NCBI RefSeq assembly: GCF_040222815.1
Contig: NZ_JAVKCH010000057.1
Location: forward strand, 310,001-374,000
Origin: Imperialibacter sp040222815
Lineage (GTDB): Bacteria; Bacteroidota; Bacteroidia; Cytophagales; Cyclobacteriaceae
Length of the DNA stretch: 64,000 bases
Direction of reading: 5' to 3'
Part shown: positions 1 to 8,515 of the stretch, one piece after another
How the letters are laid out: each line of letters begins with the position of its first letter
How positions within the stretch are numbered: the first letter of the stretch is position 1
Notes under the pieces: generated by a model
Seen by the model: only the letters and a program-made list of their open reading frames with translations
What the model was told of the DNA's origin: nothing
The model's database searches: none
Made by a program: the position numbers and the translations under genes

Positions 1-1
1 G

Positions 2-358
2 GCGATGAGTGGGAATGCCCGAGGTGTAGTAGAGGGTCTTCGTGTTGGCGGCGAAAACCAATTCATCATATTTGGCGTTCAGCTGGGAGTTTTAGGGCTT
101 TTTCTTTATTGCCTTTTACTATTTCTGTCGGTCTGGTATTCATTTAAGGCTTATAGGCTAGCGAATTCTAAAGAGCATCAAGTAATACCGTTTACAGCTG
201 CTACGGTGAAAGTGGGTATGTTTTTGCCACTTTTTACCTCCAATGCCGAGATATATCTTTATGTCGCCTTTGTTTCGTGGTGGATGGTGGGATATAGTGT
301 TTCAGTTTATCAGATCAACAGAAGGCCCTTACTTCGACCCAAGTTAAACACCATATGA
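2..358 (+). CDS. O-antigen polymerase/ligase-like membrane protein, C-terminal part (cut by window edge)
   Basis: Only the C-terminal end is present; the frame is open to the left edge, so the ATG at 5 is probably internal. The visible part begins with a short hydrophilic loop (GENQF) followed by hydrophobic stretches at about visible residues 20-45, 62-75 and 83-103. A loop of the type 'ENxxLxxxxxxGxxGLxL' just before the last helices is typical of Wzy/WaaL-type polymerases and ligases, which join or polymerise lipid-linked glycans in the inner membrane. Its stop codon overlaps the next start (ATGA at 355-358), so the two are probably co-translated. Family membership is inferred from a fragment; another polytopic surface-glycan protein cannot be excluded. 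Confidence 0.6.
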   Translation, partial: AMSGNARGVVEGLRVGGENQFIIFGVQLGVLGLFLYCLLLFLSVWYSFKAYRLANSKEHQVIPFTAATVKVGMFLPLFTSNAEIYLYVAFVSWWMVGYSVSVYQINRRPLLRPKLNTI

Positions 359-1296
359 AACAAGCTTCCTGTCCTTTGTGTTCAACCAAGCCAGATGCAT
401 TGGGATTGGAGAACGGAATCAAAATTTCAGAAGAGTTCACAATAGTGACTTGCGGAATGTGCGGTCACCATTACACTTATTTTGTTGTGAATGTTTCTGA
501 AGAAGAAATCTATCGGGATGAGCGCTATAGAGTCATTGACAATCGAAATTCTATTTTTGACAAAATGCTTTCTTTTGAGTACAATCGAGTGGTTGGCAAG
601 ATTCAGAAGAGGTATGGTTCGGAACCCGCAGTACTTGATTTTGGAAGTGGGAAGGGTAAATTCCTCTCCTTGTGTAAGGAGGCTGGTTTCAGGACAAACG
701 GAGTGGAAACGTCGGAACCAAGAGCTGACTTTGCCAGGAAATTTTATCAGTTAGAAATAGATTCCAGCTATTATTCCAAAGGCAAACTTTTGGGCGCTCC
801 TTTTGATGTGATAAGTTTATTCCACGTTTTAGAGCATTTAAACAAACCCCACGACCTATTTACGAATCTTATAAGCGATAATTTGATTCGAGGAGGACTG
901 GTAGTTGTGGAAGTTCCCAATATAGATAGCTGGCAATCAAAGTGGGCTGGCAAGAATTGGCTGCAATTGGACGTTCCTCGTCATATAAATCATTTTAGCC
1001 AAGACTCTATTATCTCTCTAATTGAGTCTTGTGGCCTTCGCCCAGTCGAAATTAGCTACTTCTCTTCGCACGTGGGCCTACTGGGAATGTTGCGTACGTG
1101 CCTCGGCTTGGTGGGCTACAAAGGAGACCTTATTCACAGTCTAAAAAACAAGAAAAATATTCCTCTTTATCTGTTAGTAGGACTGTTACTACCGGTGTCG
1201 ACAGTTTTGGAAGTGGTGGCAAGCTTGTTTCAACGAGGCGGAATCATAAGGATTTATGCTGCCAACAACTCACATGCGGAAGGAAATAATGGTTGA
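355..1296 (+). CDS. SAM-dependent methyltransferase with N-terminal zinc-ribbon-like motif
   Basis: A 313-residue class I methyltransferase. Cys pairs at 6/9 and 33/36 (CPLC and CGMC) form a probable zinc ribbon, as in many polysaccharide-locus methyltransferases. SAM motif I is LDFGSGKGK at about 94-102, and the post-motif acidic/His segment FHVLEHL is at about 156-162. A hydrophobic stretch near 270-293 may sit on the membrane. It is joined by ATGA overlap to the polymerase fragment and converges with the GT9 gene only 1 base after its stop. Likely role: O- or C-methylation of a nucleotide-linked or lipid-linked sugar in the cytoplasm; the acceptor cannot be told from sequence. Confidence 0.8.
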   Translation: MKQASCPLCSTKPDALGLENGIKISEEFTIVTCGMCGHHYTYFVVNVSEEEIYRDERYRVIDNRNSIFDKMLSFEYNRVVGKIQKRYGSEPAVLDFGSGKGKFLSLCKEAGFRTNGVETSEPRADFARKFYQLEIDSSYYSKGKLLGAPFDVISLFHVLEHLNKPHDLFTNLISDNLIRGGLVVVEVPNIDSWQSKWAGKNWLQLDVPRHINHFSQDSIISLIESCGLRPVEISYFSSHVGLLGMLRTCLGLVGYKGDLIHSLKNKKNIPLYLLVGLLLPVSTVLEVVASLFQRGGIIRIYAANNSHAEGNNG

Positions 1297-1297
1297 T

Positions 1298-2464
1298 TTA
1301 TATGCTCTGAATAGCTCTTATTACGGCCTGTGGGCCTAGTTCAAACATGCATCTTGCATAGCCATTAACTTGACTATCACACTTTGCATGGGTGAGTTGA
1401 TCGCACTTGCATTCACCACTATCCACTACTATCGAAAATTTGGAATAAGGCCGGTATTCACAAGAGCGTGTTGGTCCAAAAATGGCTATGATCGGAGTGT
1501 CAAAACAAGACGCTATGTGCAGAACACCGGTGTCAACTCCAACCACAAGTGTAGAAATTAACGTCATACAAGCTAGCTCATTAAGACTTGTTTTGCCTGC
1601 CAAAGAGTACACTTTTGAAGGAAAAGCACTCGCAAGTGATGCAGAATTTTCCTGGTCTTCCCTTGTTCCAACTATAACTACTTTGTAATCCAGGGTTAAA
1701 AGGTGCTTAATAACGGCTTCAAAATAAGGAAGGGGCCAGGACTTGATATCCTTTGAAGAGAAAGGAGCAATCATAGCAAGTTTTTTTAGCGAGCTTGTAC
1801 CCAGAAGCTCCTCAAAATGTTTTGTTGCCAGAAGCTTCGCTTCGTCTGAAAGAAATATCTCAGGGTGACTCACTATAGGAATCTCCCCGAAACAGGCCAA
1901 TACATCTAAAGTCCTCTCCAGTTCGTGTTTTGAGGCATCATATTCCGATGCGTAGTCCAGCATGAATTTGTTTCCTGACCTTGAGTTACCAACCAGCACC
2001 TTTGCGCCTGTAAAGAAGCCGAATAGTAACGCAAACCTCATGTCTCCTCGAAAATCTACCATCAAATCGAATTTCTTTCTTCTTAGGCGAAAAACGAGGT
2101 GGAATAACTCTTTGAATAAGGAAAAGCTAAATCGGTTATTTGCTCTCAAATGCCCCCAAGGCCAATTAAAAGTATCGATTTCGTCAATCCTTGGGTCTTT
2201 ACTAAAAAGCACCTTGGCGGAAGGGTTAGTCAATAGTGTGATTTTGGCGTTGGGAAACCGGTGCCTTATAAATGAAAAGGAGGGGCTCGTCATAACTACA
2301 TCACCTATGTAGTCTAGCCTTACCAATAGAATTTTCTTTGCTGGCAAGGACTTAAACTTCACACTTTTGCCAAACACATTCTTAGGCAGAAAAAGTAGCC
2401 ATAGAACAGCATTAACCGCATATAGCAGTAGCCTTTTCTTTTTGTTATGTATCAGCGCTGACAT
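1298..2464 (-). CDS. Glycosyltransferase family 9 (heptosyltransferase-like)
   Basis: A 388-residue GT9-type protein. The N-terminal nucleotide-binding fold carries LVRLDYIGDVVM at about 47-58, and the C-terminal donor-binding half carries GVDTGVLHIA near 310 followed by the IFGPT motif, both hallmarks of the heptosyltransferase family. An extra hydrophobic helix (about 11-27) precedes the GT fold and could anchor it to the inner membrane. The start overlaps the end of the upstream GT4 gene by 20 bases, so it is the last gene of a minus-strand operon. GT9 enzymes add ADP-heptose or similar sugars to LPS core; the actual donor here is unknown. Confidence 0.87.
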   Translation of the reverse strand: MSALIHNKKKRLLLYAVNAVLWLLFLPKNVFGKSVKFKSLPAKKILLVRLDYIGDVVMTSPSFSFIRHRFPNAKITLLTNPSAKVLFSKDPRIDEIDTFNWPWGHLRANNRFSFSLFKELFHLVFRLRRKKFDLMVDFRGDMRFALLFGFFTGAKVLVGNSRSGNKFMLDYASEYDASKHELERTLDVLACFGEIPIVSHPEIFLSDEAKLLATKHFEELLGTSSLKKLAMIAPFSSKDIKSWPLPYFEAVIKHLLTLDYKVVIVGTREDQENSASLASAFPSKVYSLAGKTSLNELACMTLISTLVVGVDTGVLHIASCFDTPIIAIFGPTRSCEYRPYSKFSIVVDSGECKCDQLTHAKCDSQVNGYARCMFELGPQAVIRAIQSI

Positions 2465-3593
2465 CTGTTTTATTCAAAAAGGATGTGATTTTTGCTAGCA
2501 CTTTTGAGCCGAATCTTTCCCACGTAAACTCCTTCACTCTTTCAGTACCGGCGGTAGTTAGCACTTGGCGAAGTGCCTCATCGAAAAGTAGCCTTTCAAG
2601 TTTGCTGCTGATATCGTCTATTTCGTAAGGATCTATCAACAAGGCAGCGTCTCCCGCTATTTCTGGCATTGAACACAGATTGGAGGTTAATACAGGTACG
2701 TTGCTTGCAAACGCTTCAATTATGGGGAGTCCGAACCCTTCGTGCAAAGATGGAAACGCCACAACCTTAGCGTTTTGGTAAATTATTGGCAGCTCAGCGT
2801 CGGTCACATACCCGCAAAGTATTACGTCGTTCGTTAGATTTAGGCTCTTAATCAGCGATCGTATTTGCCGAGTGCTATCGGAGTGCTTCCCGGAAGCAGA
2901 TTGCCCTACTATCGCCAACTTTAATTTTTGAAGTGATTCGGTGTGTCTGATTTTCAATATGCTAAAAGCTTCAAGAAGCCTTCCGATATTTTTTCTTGCT
3001 TCAAACGTGCCAACGAAAAGAATATATTGGTCTGCCACAAGTCCACCGGGAAGCTTTGAATTGAACTTAGGTGTACTTTTAAAAAATAATTGGTCCACTC
3101 CGTTATATACTACATGAACTTTCCTTTCGTCCAAACTCATTAAATCAACGATTTGCCTTTTAGCAAATTGTGAAACGGTGAATATCAAGTCAGCTCTTCT
3201 GATGGCAACTTCTATAAATGGAATATAGTAGAAATAGAACCACAAAGTGCTGGTAAACTCTCGCTGAGCCCGCATGTGAGCATCGTGGGCGATTACGGCC
3301 CTTGGACAGGTTGTGAAAAGTGGGGTATTAAATTCAGGAGAAAGCAAGAAATCAACCCTATGTTTAGCGCACAGAAACGGCAGTTGAATATGCACCCAAA
3401 AAAATCGAAGTGCGTGGCCTCGGAGTTTGACGAGTAGACCGGAGCCTTTTTTTACCGTGTATCCTGGCTGAAACTCGAGCAGCTCTGTATTGGGCGCTGC
3501 TTTTAGTTGCTCAAGCAAATTTTCGGTCACTCTCCTGGTGCCTGCCTTTTCAGTAAGAAGATGGTGAGTATCAATTGCCAGTTTCATCCGCAT
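2445..3593 (-). CDS. Glycosyltransferase family 4
   Basis: A 382-residue GT-B fold enzyme. The second Rossmann domain starts with FVGTFEARKN near 190, and the donor-phosphate motif with the two conserved glutamates (HEGFGLPIIE) lies near 290, followed by a typical MPEIAGDAA segment. This is a retaining transferase using a nucleotide sugar to extend a lipid-linked glycan at the cytoplasmic face. Two possible starts (ATG at 3593 or at 3587) differ by two codons. It sits between a 54-codon small gene and the GT9 gene, which it overlaps, in one minus-strand operon. Confidence 0.88.
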   Translation of the reverse strand: MRMKLAIDTHHLLTEKAGTRRVTENLLEQLKAAPNTELLEFQPGYTVKKGSGLLVKLRGHALRFFWVHIQLPFLCAKHRVDFLLSPEFNTPLFTTCPRAVIAHDAHMRAQREFTSTLWFYFYYIPFIEVAIRRADLIFTVSQFAKRQIVDLMSLDERKVHVVYNGVDQLFFKSTPKFNSKLPGGLVADQYILFVGTFEARKNIGRLLEAFSILKIRHTESLQKLKLAIVGQSASGKHSDSTRQIRSLIKSLNLTNDVILCGYVTDAELPIIYQNAKVVAFPSLHEGFGLPIIEAFASNVPVLTSNLCSMPEIAGDAALLIDPYEIDDISSKLERLLFDEALRQVLTTAGTERVKEFTWERFGSKVLAKITSFLNKTDVSADT

Positions 3594-3610
3594 TGCATTT
3601 TTTCATATTA

Positions 3611-3775
3611 TCATTCAAAAGAAGATGGTCGATTGAAGAGATCATAAACCTGTCTCATCTCAGGCTCCTCACTTCCTCGTTTCCTGAAGAGAAGATCGAG
3701 ATAAGCCTTGGAAGGAAGCATGACCTGAAGCGGCTTGTTGGTGAATTCCTCCAGTATTGTTTTTACTCTACTCAT
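3611..3775 (-). CDS. Small protein of 54 residues, unknown function
   Basis: A short minus-strand reading frame too small for most gene finders. It begins with ATG at 3775-3773, overlapping the last codon and stop of the upstream GT2 gene (ATGAGTAG arrangement), and ends with TGA at 3611, 18 bases before the next GT4 start. The product starts MSRVKTILEEF, has a central segment with LPSKAYLDLLF and ends in NRPSSFE; it is soluble, charged and probably mostly helical. The overlap with the upstream stop suggests translational coupling, and it fills an otherwise unexplained 174-base gap in a compact operon. I recognise no family. It could also be a chance open frame. Confidence 0.45.
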   Translation of the reverse strand: MSRVKTILEEFTNKPLQVMLPSKAYLDLLFRKRGSEEPEMRQVYDLFNRPSSFE

Positions 3776-4730
3776 TTGTCACGCTGTTTTGAGCGTTGGC
3801 TTGCGAAATGCTAGTAAGGTAGGAACGAAGCAGTGACTTAATATCGTTACCCATCCTGCCTTTTAAGAACTGAACCAGTATTTGAAAGAAAATAAGCGTC
3901 TTTACAACTGGCAAATAAGCTGCTGGGTACCACTTCTTATAATAATAAAGTTTACTTCTTAAAAGCACTTCATGCTTAAACCTGTTGAAGGTATTAGATT
4001 GACTATTCCCTACTGCCCCACCTTCAAAATGAATAATTTTGGCTTCTGGGAGTATGTAAGAGGTTAACCCCAGTTTGCTGAGGCGAAGAAAAACATCAGT
4101 TTCTTCATAGTACAGGAAGTAGTTTTCGTCGAAGCCACCCACCTTCCAAAAGAGTTCATTTCTTATAAAAACATCTGCGCCTACAATATATGGAACCTGT
4201 AATTTTCCACTCCCATGCACTTTAGCACCAATCGCTATTTTTCTTTCATAGTATCCATTCAGAAGAAAGCTAAGTCCAAGCCCTATATTACAAACTTCAA
4301 GCAGTATGCCGGGGAAGTTACCATAAGAATGATTTGGCTGAAGGTTTTTTGTTAGTAGGCCTCCTCCGCACGCAGCTACGGTGGGCCCAGAATCCCTCAT
4401 AAAGCTGACGAAAATTTCGAGAACATCGTTCAAAATCAACGTGTCTGGGTTGATAAAGAAAAGATATTTTCCCGAAGCATGTTTTGCCCCTAGATTGTTA
4501 GCTTTGCCGAATCCGAGATTTACCTCAGAAAATATAAGTCTGATATTTTGAGTCTTTTTTTTTTGAGACGCTGACCTTAAAATCGATTTTTCTTTTTCGT
4601 TGGAGGCATTGTCAATGATTATAATTTCGAAAGAAGACGAGACGCTTTTTTCAATCAGCGAGGATGCCGATTCCAGCAAAAGGGCTGAGGTGTTGTGATT
4701 AACGTAAATAGCTGAAACTATCGGATTCAT
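3768..4730 (-). CDS. Glycosyltransferase family 2 (rhamnosyltransferase-like)
   Basis: A 320-residue GT-A enzyme. The N-terminal strand AIYVNHN, the acidic IIIDNAS segment near 38-44, the NLGFGKANN segment near 71 and the metal-site variant NPDT near 95 are typical of WbbL/RfbF-type rhamnosyltransferases. An EETD acidic motif near 207 is the probable catalytic region. A C-terminal hydrophobic stretch (about 275-292) may bring it to the membrane. It is the first gene of the minus-strand GT operon and is divergent from the GT4 at 4804. A run of ten A residues on the coding strand (4555-4564) lies within codons for QKKK. Confidence 0.87.
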   Translation of the reverse strand: MNPIVSAIYVNHNTSALLLESASSLIEKSVSSSFEIIIIDNASNEKEKSILRSASQKKKTQNIRLIFSEVNLGFGKANNLGAKHASGKYLFFINPDTLILNDVLEIFVSFMRDSGPTVAACGGGLLTKNLQPNHSYGNFPGILLEVCNIGLGLSFLLNGYYERKIAIGAKVHGSGKLQVPYIVGADVFIRNELFWKVGGFDENYFLYYEETDVFLRLSKLGLTSYILPEAKIIHFEGGAVGNSQSNTFNRFKHEVLLRSKLYYYKKWYPAAYLPVVKTLIFFQILVQFLKGRMGNDIKSLLRSYLTSISQANAQNSVTNE

Positions 4731-4803
4731 GAAAGATTGTTACAATGCAATAATGCGCAAAAGTGAGATTCTTTTTGATAAAAAATAAAACTTGATTTTT
4801 CGA

Positions 4804-5922
4804 ATGAGGGTTGCAATCATTGGTTCAAGGGGTTATCCATACGTTTATAGTGGTTATGAAACCCTTGTAAAAGAACTTTCTGAAAGGTTGGTCGACAGGG
4901 GCATCGAGGTTACTGTCTATTGTCACAAAAATCTTTTCAAAGATAAGCCTAAAAGGCTAAAAGGCATCGATTTGGTTTACCTGCCTTCATTGGAGACAAA
5001 AGTGCTTAGTCAGCTAACCCATTCCTTTCTTTCGGTTGTACATGCATGCTTTAGTAACGTAGACGTGATATTTGTTGTTAACTCTGCAAATGGGCCATTT
5101 GGCCTACTAACCAGGTTGTTCCAAAAGAAGACCGTTATTAATGTTGATGGGTTGGAATGGCTACGCCCGAAATGGAAGGGATTAGGTGCCCGCTACTTTT
5201 ATTTTGCATCCTGGCTTTCCACAAAGCTATATGATCAGTTGGTCAATGATTCTGATGAAATGAGGAGGGTATATCTAAATCTGTTTAAAAGAGAATCAGT
5301 TGTTATTGCGTACGGAGCGAATGTTAGAGAATCTATTGATCCCTCTAAAATATCGAAGTGGGGCCTTACTAAAGGAGAATATTTTCTAATTGTAGGCCGC
5401 CTTATACCTGACAACAACGCTGACCTCTTGGTAGAGGGTTTTCTACGCTCGAACTCTGAAAGAAAACTTGTCATTGTTGGTGACGTGCCCTACAAAGACA
5501 ACTATGCCAAAAACATTAAATCAATGGCTGAAAGTGATGACAGGTTACTATTTACAGGATATGTGACAGATCCAGAGGAATTGGCCGAGCTTTATCACAA
5601 TGCCTTCGTGTACTTGCATGGTCACGAATTTGGAGGAACCAACCCCACTTTACTTAAAGCAATGGCCTATGGATGTTGTATATTGGCTTTGAATACGCCA
5701 TTTAGTCGAGAAGTACTTGGTGTAGACAAGTATGGGCTTTTTTTCGAAAAAAACGCTAACTCAGTGGTGGAAAAAATAGAAGTGTTGGATATGGATGAAA
5801 AGCTGGCGAATGAGTTTAGGGTCGTTGTCCGGCAAGGGCTGACAGCTAAGTACAACTGGGACAATGTGAGCAACCAGTACATTGAAACTTTTAATAAAGT
5901 CGCAAAGAAGCTGCGGAATTAG
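4804..5922 (+). CDS. DUF1972-type glycosyltransferase family 4
   Basis: The N-terminus (VAIIGSRGYPYVYSGYET) matches the DUF1972 domain found in front of GT4 domains in rhamnosyltransferase-like enzymes. A TTG four codons upstream (4792) is an alternative start, but the ATG at 4804 gives the usual family N-terminus, so I chose it (372 residues). The donor-site segment reads HEFGGTNPTLLKAMA: the first Glu is present, but the position usually holding the second Glu is Lys, a possible change in donor handling. It is divergent from the GT2 gene and followed closely by a lipoprotein gene. Confidence 0.83.
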   Translation: MRVAIIGSRGYPYVYSGYETLVKELSERLVDRGIEVTVYCHKNLFKDKPKRLKGIDLVYLPSLETKVLSQLTHSFLSVVHACFSNVDVIFVVNSANGPFGLLTRLFQKKTVINVDGLEWLRPKWKGLGARYFYFASWLSTKLYDQLVNDSDEMRRVYLNLFKRESVVIAYGANVRESIDPSKISKWGLTKGEYFLIVGRLIPDNNADLLVEGFLRSNSERKLVIVGDVPYKDNYAKNIKSMAESDDRLLFTGYVTDPEELAELYHNAFVYLHGHEFGGTNPTLLKAMAYGCCILALNTPFSREVLGVDKYGLFFEKNANSVVEKIEVLDMDEKLANEFRVVVRQGLTAKYNWDNVSNQYIETFNKVAKKLRN

Positions 5923-5933
5923 TTATCGGGACT

Positions 5934-6578
5934 ATGTCACTATCAATTAAATACTCTTGGTGGATGGGTTTTGCGATCTTTTTTGTTTCGTGTGAACCCA
6001 CGGTGAAAAATGACGCTATTGTATTTTTCAACGATTTTGAGAGTACCAATATGGATAATATTGTCGGAGGTAAGCTTATGAATTATAATGGAAATCAGGT
6101 AATTGGAAATTACTTTGACGATGGATTTTCTATGGCAATGGACGATCTCCCTGAACATAATTATATAACTATTTCCTTTGACTTGTTTATTCATGATTCG
6201 TGGGATGGCAATTTATCGTATCCGGCTGGGCCAGATTGGTGGCTGATGCTGGTTGACGGGCAGTCAATCATCGAAACCACTTTTTCCAATGGGATATGTA
6301 ATGCTTTATGGTGCATACAACAATCTTATCCTCAAAACGGATGGAGGATGAATGACCCGAAGACCGGAGCTTTTAAGACTGACCTCCCGTTGCTGTGTTA
6401 CTATTCTGAGCTCAGTAATGGAACTAGTATTTACCAAATCAGTAAAACGGTTGGTCATTCAGGAGATAAGCTGGAAATCAGATTTTTTGATAGGCTCACC
6501 CAACCTATTCCAAATGACATATGTGACGAAAGCTGGTCTCTTGATAATTTGACTTTGAAAACGCTTACTTTAAATTAG
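5934..6578 (+). CDS. Putative lipoprotein of unknown function
   Basis: 214 residues with a short hydrophobic N-terminus and a lipobox-like end (FVSC, Cys20), so probably exported and lipidated. The mature part is rich in aromatic residues and Asp/Asn (WDGN, PDWWLML, DESWSLDNLTL) and probably forms a beta-sandwich, like many carbohydrate-binding modules; four further Cys residues may pair. It starts 11 bases after the GT4 stop, so it is probably in the same transcript and may have to do with the glycan made here. No named family is recognised; a sugar-binding or surface role is inference from fold appearance and context only. Confidence 0.6.
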   Translation: MSLSIKYSWWMGFAIFFVSCEPTVKNDAIVFFNDFESTNMDNIVGGKLMNYNGNQVIGNYFDDGFSMAMDDLPEHNYITISFDLFIHDSWDGNLSYPAGPDWWLMLVDGQSIIETTFSNGICNALWCIQQSYPQNGWRMNDPKTGAFKTDLPLLCYYSELSNGTSIYQISKTVGHSGDKLEIRFFDRLTQPIPNDICDESWSLDNLTLKTLTLN

Positions 6579-6805
6579 ACCATATTGAAATGATTTACTA
6601 TTCTTCTTTCTACTGGGAAATATTTGGTGTGAAAGCTGGAGGCTTAGTGTGTTTGTTTTGACATACAAGTAGTTAAAAGAGAGTAAGCACTCGTACTGTT
6701 ACGAATACATCAAGATGAGTCTTGCTACTATTGAATGAAGATGAATAGATATTTTAATTGTTATGCCAGCTCATATAGTAGCATCATGCCCAAAGTACAT
6801 TTAAT

Positions 6806-8515
6806 GTGAGAAAGTATCTTTTCTGGCTTCTGAGTTTATGTTTGTTCAATCAAGTTTTTGGGCAGTCGATTCCTGTTGTGGGTTATGGTGCTGTCGAGGA
6901 CTATTTGAGACGGGGCCAGTTATTGGAAAACATTTCGGATAAATATTCTTTTTCCAGGCGATCACTGTCTTTTGTAAATGACGATTCGTCTTACATTAAC
7001 GATGTCCGGTATCTGTGGGAAGGGAATTCGGTTTTTGATCAAGAGAAATTTAAAGTAGCTGTCCTTCCTCTGCAAAATCGCTTTCAGAGCAACACAAAAA
7101 CTCCTTATGGTGGCAATGATGGAGCTATTATACCAGCTGTCGGCGCTCAAAATCTTCTAAGCTTCGGGTTGCATATTAAGTATGGACGATTGACTACTCA
7201 ATTACGGCCGGAATACATTTTCGCACGGGACCTCGACTACGATGGGTTTCCTTCGGTGCACTACGACATCATTTGGATGTGGAGGTATATTTGGTGGAAC
7301 AGAATAGACCAACCTGAAAAACTGACAAACGGAAAATACAACAAAATTCTTCCGGGTCAGTCCCTCGTGAAATACAGCTTTGGCCACTTTTCCGTGGGAA
7401 TATCAACCCAAAACCTATGGTGGGGGCCTGGTCATCGAAACGCAATAATATTGAGCAACAATGCGCAGGGATTCCCCCATTTATTTTTGGAAACAAACGC
7501 ACCGGTGGTTACTGCAATCGGCAGTTTCGAAGGGCAATTTATTGCAGGGAAAATAGAAAACTCCGGAAAACCCCTGCCACAGCAAGCCAGAACATATTAT
7601 GGAGCAACTCTTTTTTCTCCTAAAAGAAATAAATGGAGATATATTTCGGGGATCAACCTTTCGTGGCAGCCAAAATGGGTCAAAGGGCTTTTCCTCGGCT
7701 ACAATAAAACAAAGCAGCTCTATCATGACGATTTAGCGCACTTTCAAGATTTTATTCCAGTCTTTAACAGGAAAGAAAACCCCTTTGAGGCTCCAATAAT
7801 TGGGCAATCAAACAGTAGTCAGCAATCTTCTGTTTTTTTGAGGTGGGTCTTTCAACCAGAATCAGCAGAGATCTACGCTGAATACGGCAACCATGGGAAA
7901 CCTAGAAAATTCAGGAGATGGCTTGAGGAGCCCGAAAAAAACAGAGGCTATACTCTGGGTCTCACTAAGTTGTTCCCCTTAAGGAACAAACAGTACTTGC
8001 AGTTCCAAATAGAGGTCACTCAGTTACAACAATCACAAAGGGAAGGAATTTTTGATGCGGATAGTTGGTATTCCGACGACTATATTCGTCAAGGGTTTAC
8101 TAACAAGGGCCAGCTTCTCGGCGCAGGAATTGGGCCAGGGGGCAACTCGCAGTATTTGGATTTCAGTTGGATAAGGGGGATTAATAGAATAGGTATCCAG
8201 TTAGAAAGAATCACACATGACAATGACTGGATGCTATATGCTTTTTCCCGAACAGGCGATTATAGAAGACATTGGATCGATTTTACAGCAGGGCTACATA
8301 TCGATTGGAAAATTTCTAACATATTGTTATCCGCAAAAGCTGTCTATGTCAGGTCAATTAACTATCAGTGGGAACTGGTGTTTGACCCTGATTTGCCTTG
8401 GTTCCGCAATGGACGTGATGTGACAAATTTTCACCCTGCCATTTCCTGCACAGTCCCGCTGCAGTGGGATAAGGGCTACTTCTCCTTTCTCCATCGTCCA
8501 CGCAGGGCCAAATGA
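6806..8515 (+). CDS. Wzi-like capsule assembly outer-membrane protein (first copy)
   Basis: A 569-residue protein with a signal peptide (hydrophobic residues 4-18, cleavage after VFG at 19). The GTG at 6806 is the only start that keeps this signal peptide intact. The rest has the alternating pattern of an outer-membrane beta-barrel, with segments such as NLWWGPGHRNA and the GAGIGPGGNSQ region that recur in the Wzi-family paralogue at 12083. Wzi proteins form an 18-strand barrel and hold capsule at the cell surface. The 3' end overlaps the convergent GT2 gene by 40 bases. Family assignment is firm; the bound polysaccharide is not known. Confidence 0.85.
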   Translation: MRKYLFWLLSLCLFNQVFGQSIPVVGYGAVEDYLRRGQLLENISDKYSFSRRSLSFVNDDSSYINDVRYLWEGNSVFDQEKFKVAVLPLQNRFQSNTKTPYGGNDGAIIPAVGAQNLLSFGLHIKYGRLTTQLRPEYIFARDLDYDGFPSVHYDIIWMWRYIWWNRIDQPEKLTNGKYNKILPGQSLVKYSFGHFSVGISTQNLWWGPGHRNAIILSNNAQGFPHLFLETNAPVVTAIGSFEGQFIAGKIENSGKPLPQQARTYYGATLFSPKRNKWRYISGINLSWQPKWVKGLFLGYNKTKQLYHDDLAHFQDFIPVFNRKENPFEAPIIGQSNSSQQSSVFLRWVFQPESAEIYAEYGNHGKPRKFRRWLEEPEKNRGYTLGLTKLFPLRNKQYLQFQIEVTQLQQSQREGIFDADSWYSDDYIRQGFTNKGQLLGAGIGPGGNSQYLDFSWIRGINRIGIQLERITHDNDWMLYAFSRTGDYRRHWIDFTAGLHIDWKISNILLSAKAVYVRSINYQWELVFDPDLPWFRNGRDVTNFHPAISCTVPLQWDKGYFSFLHRPRRAK

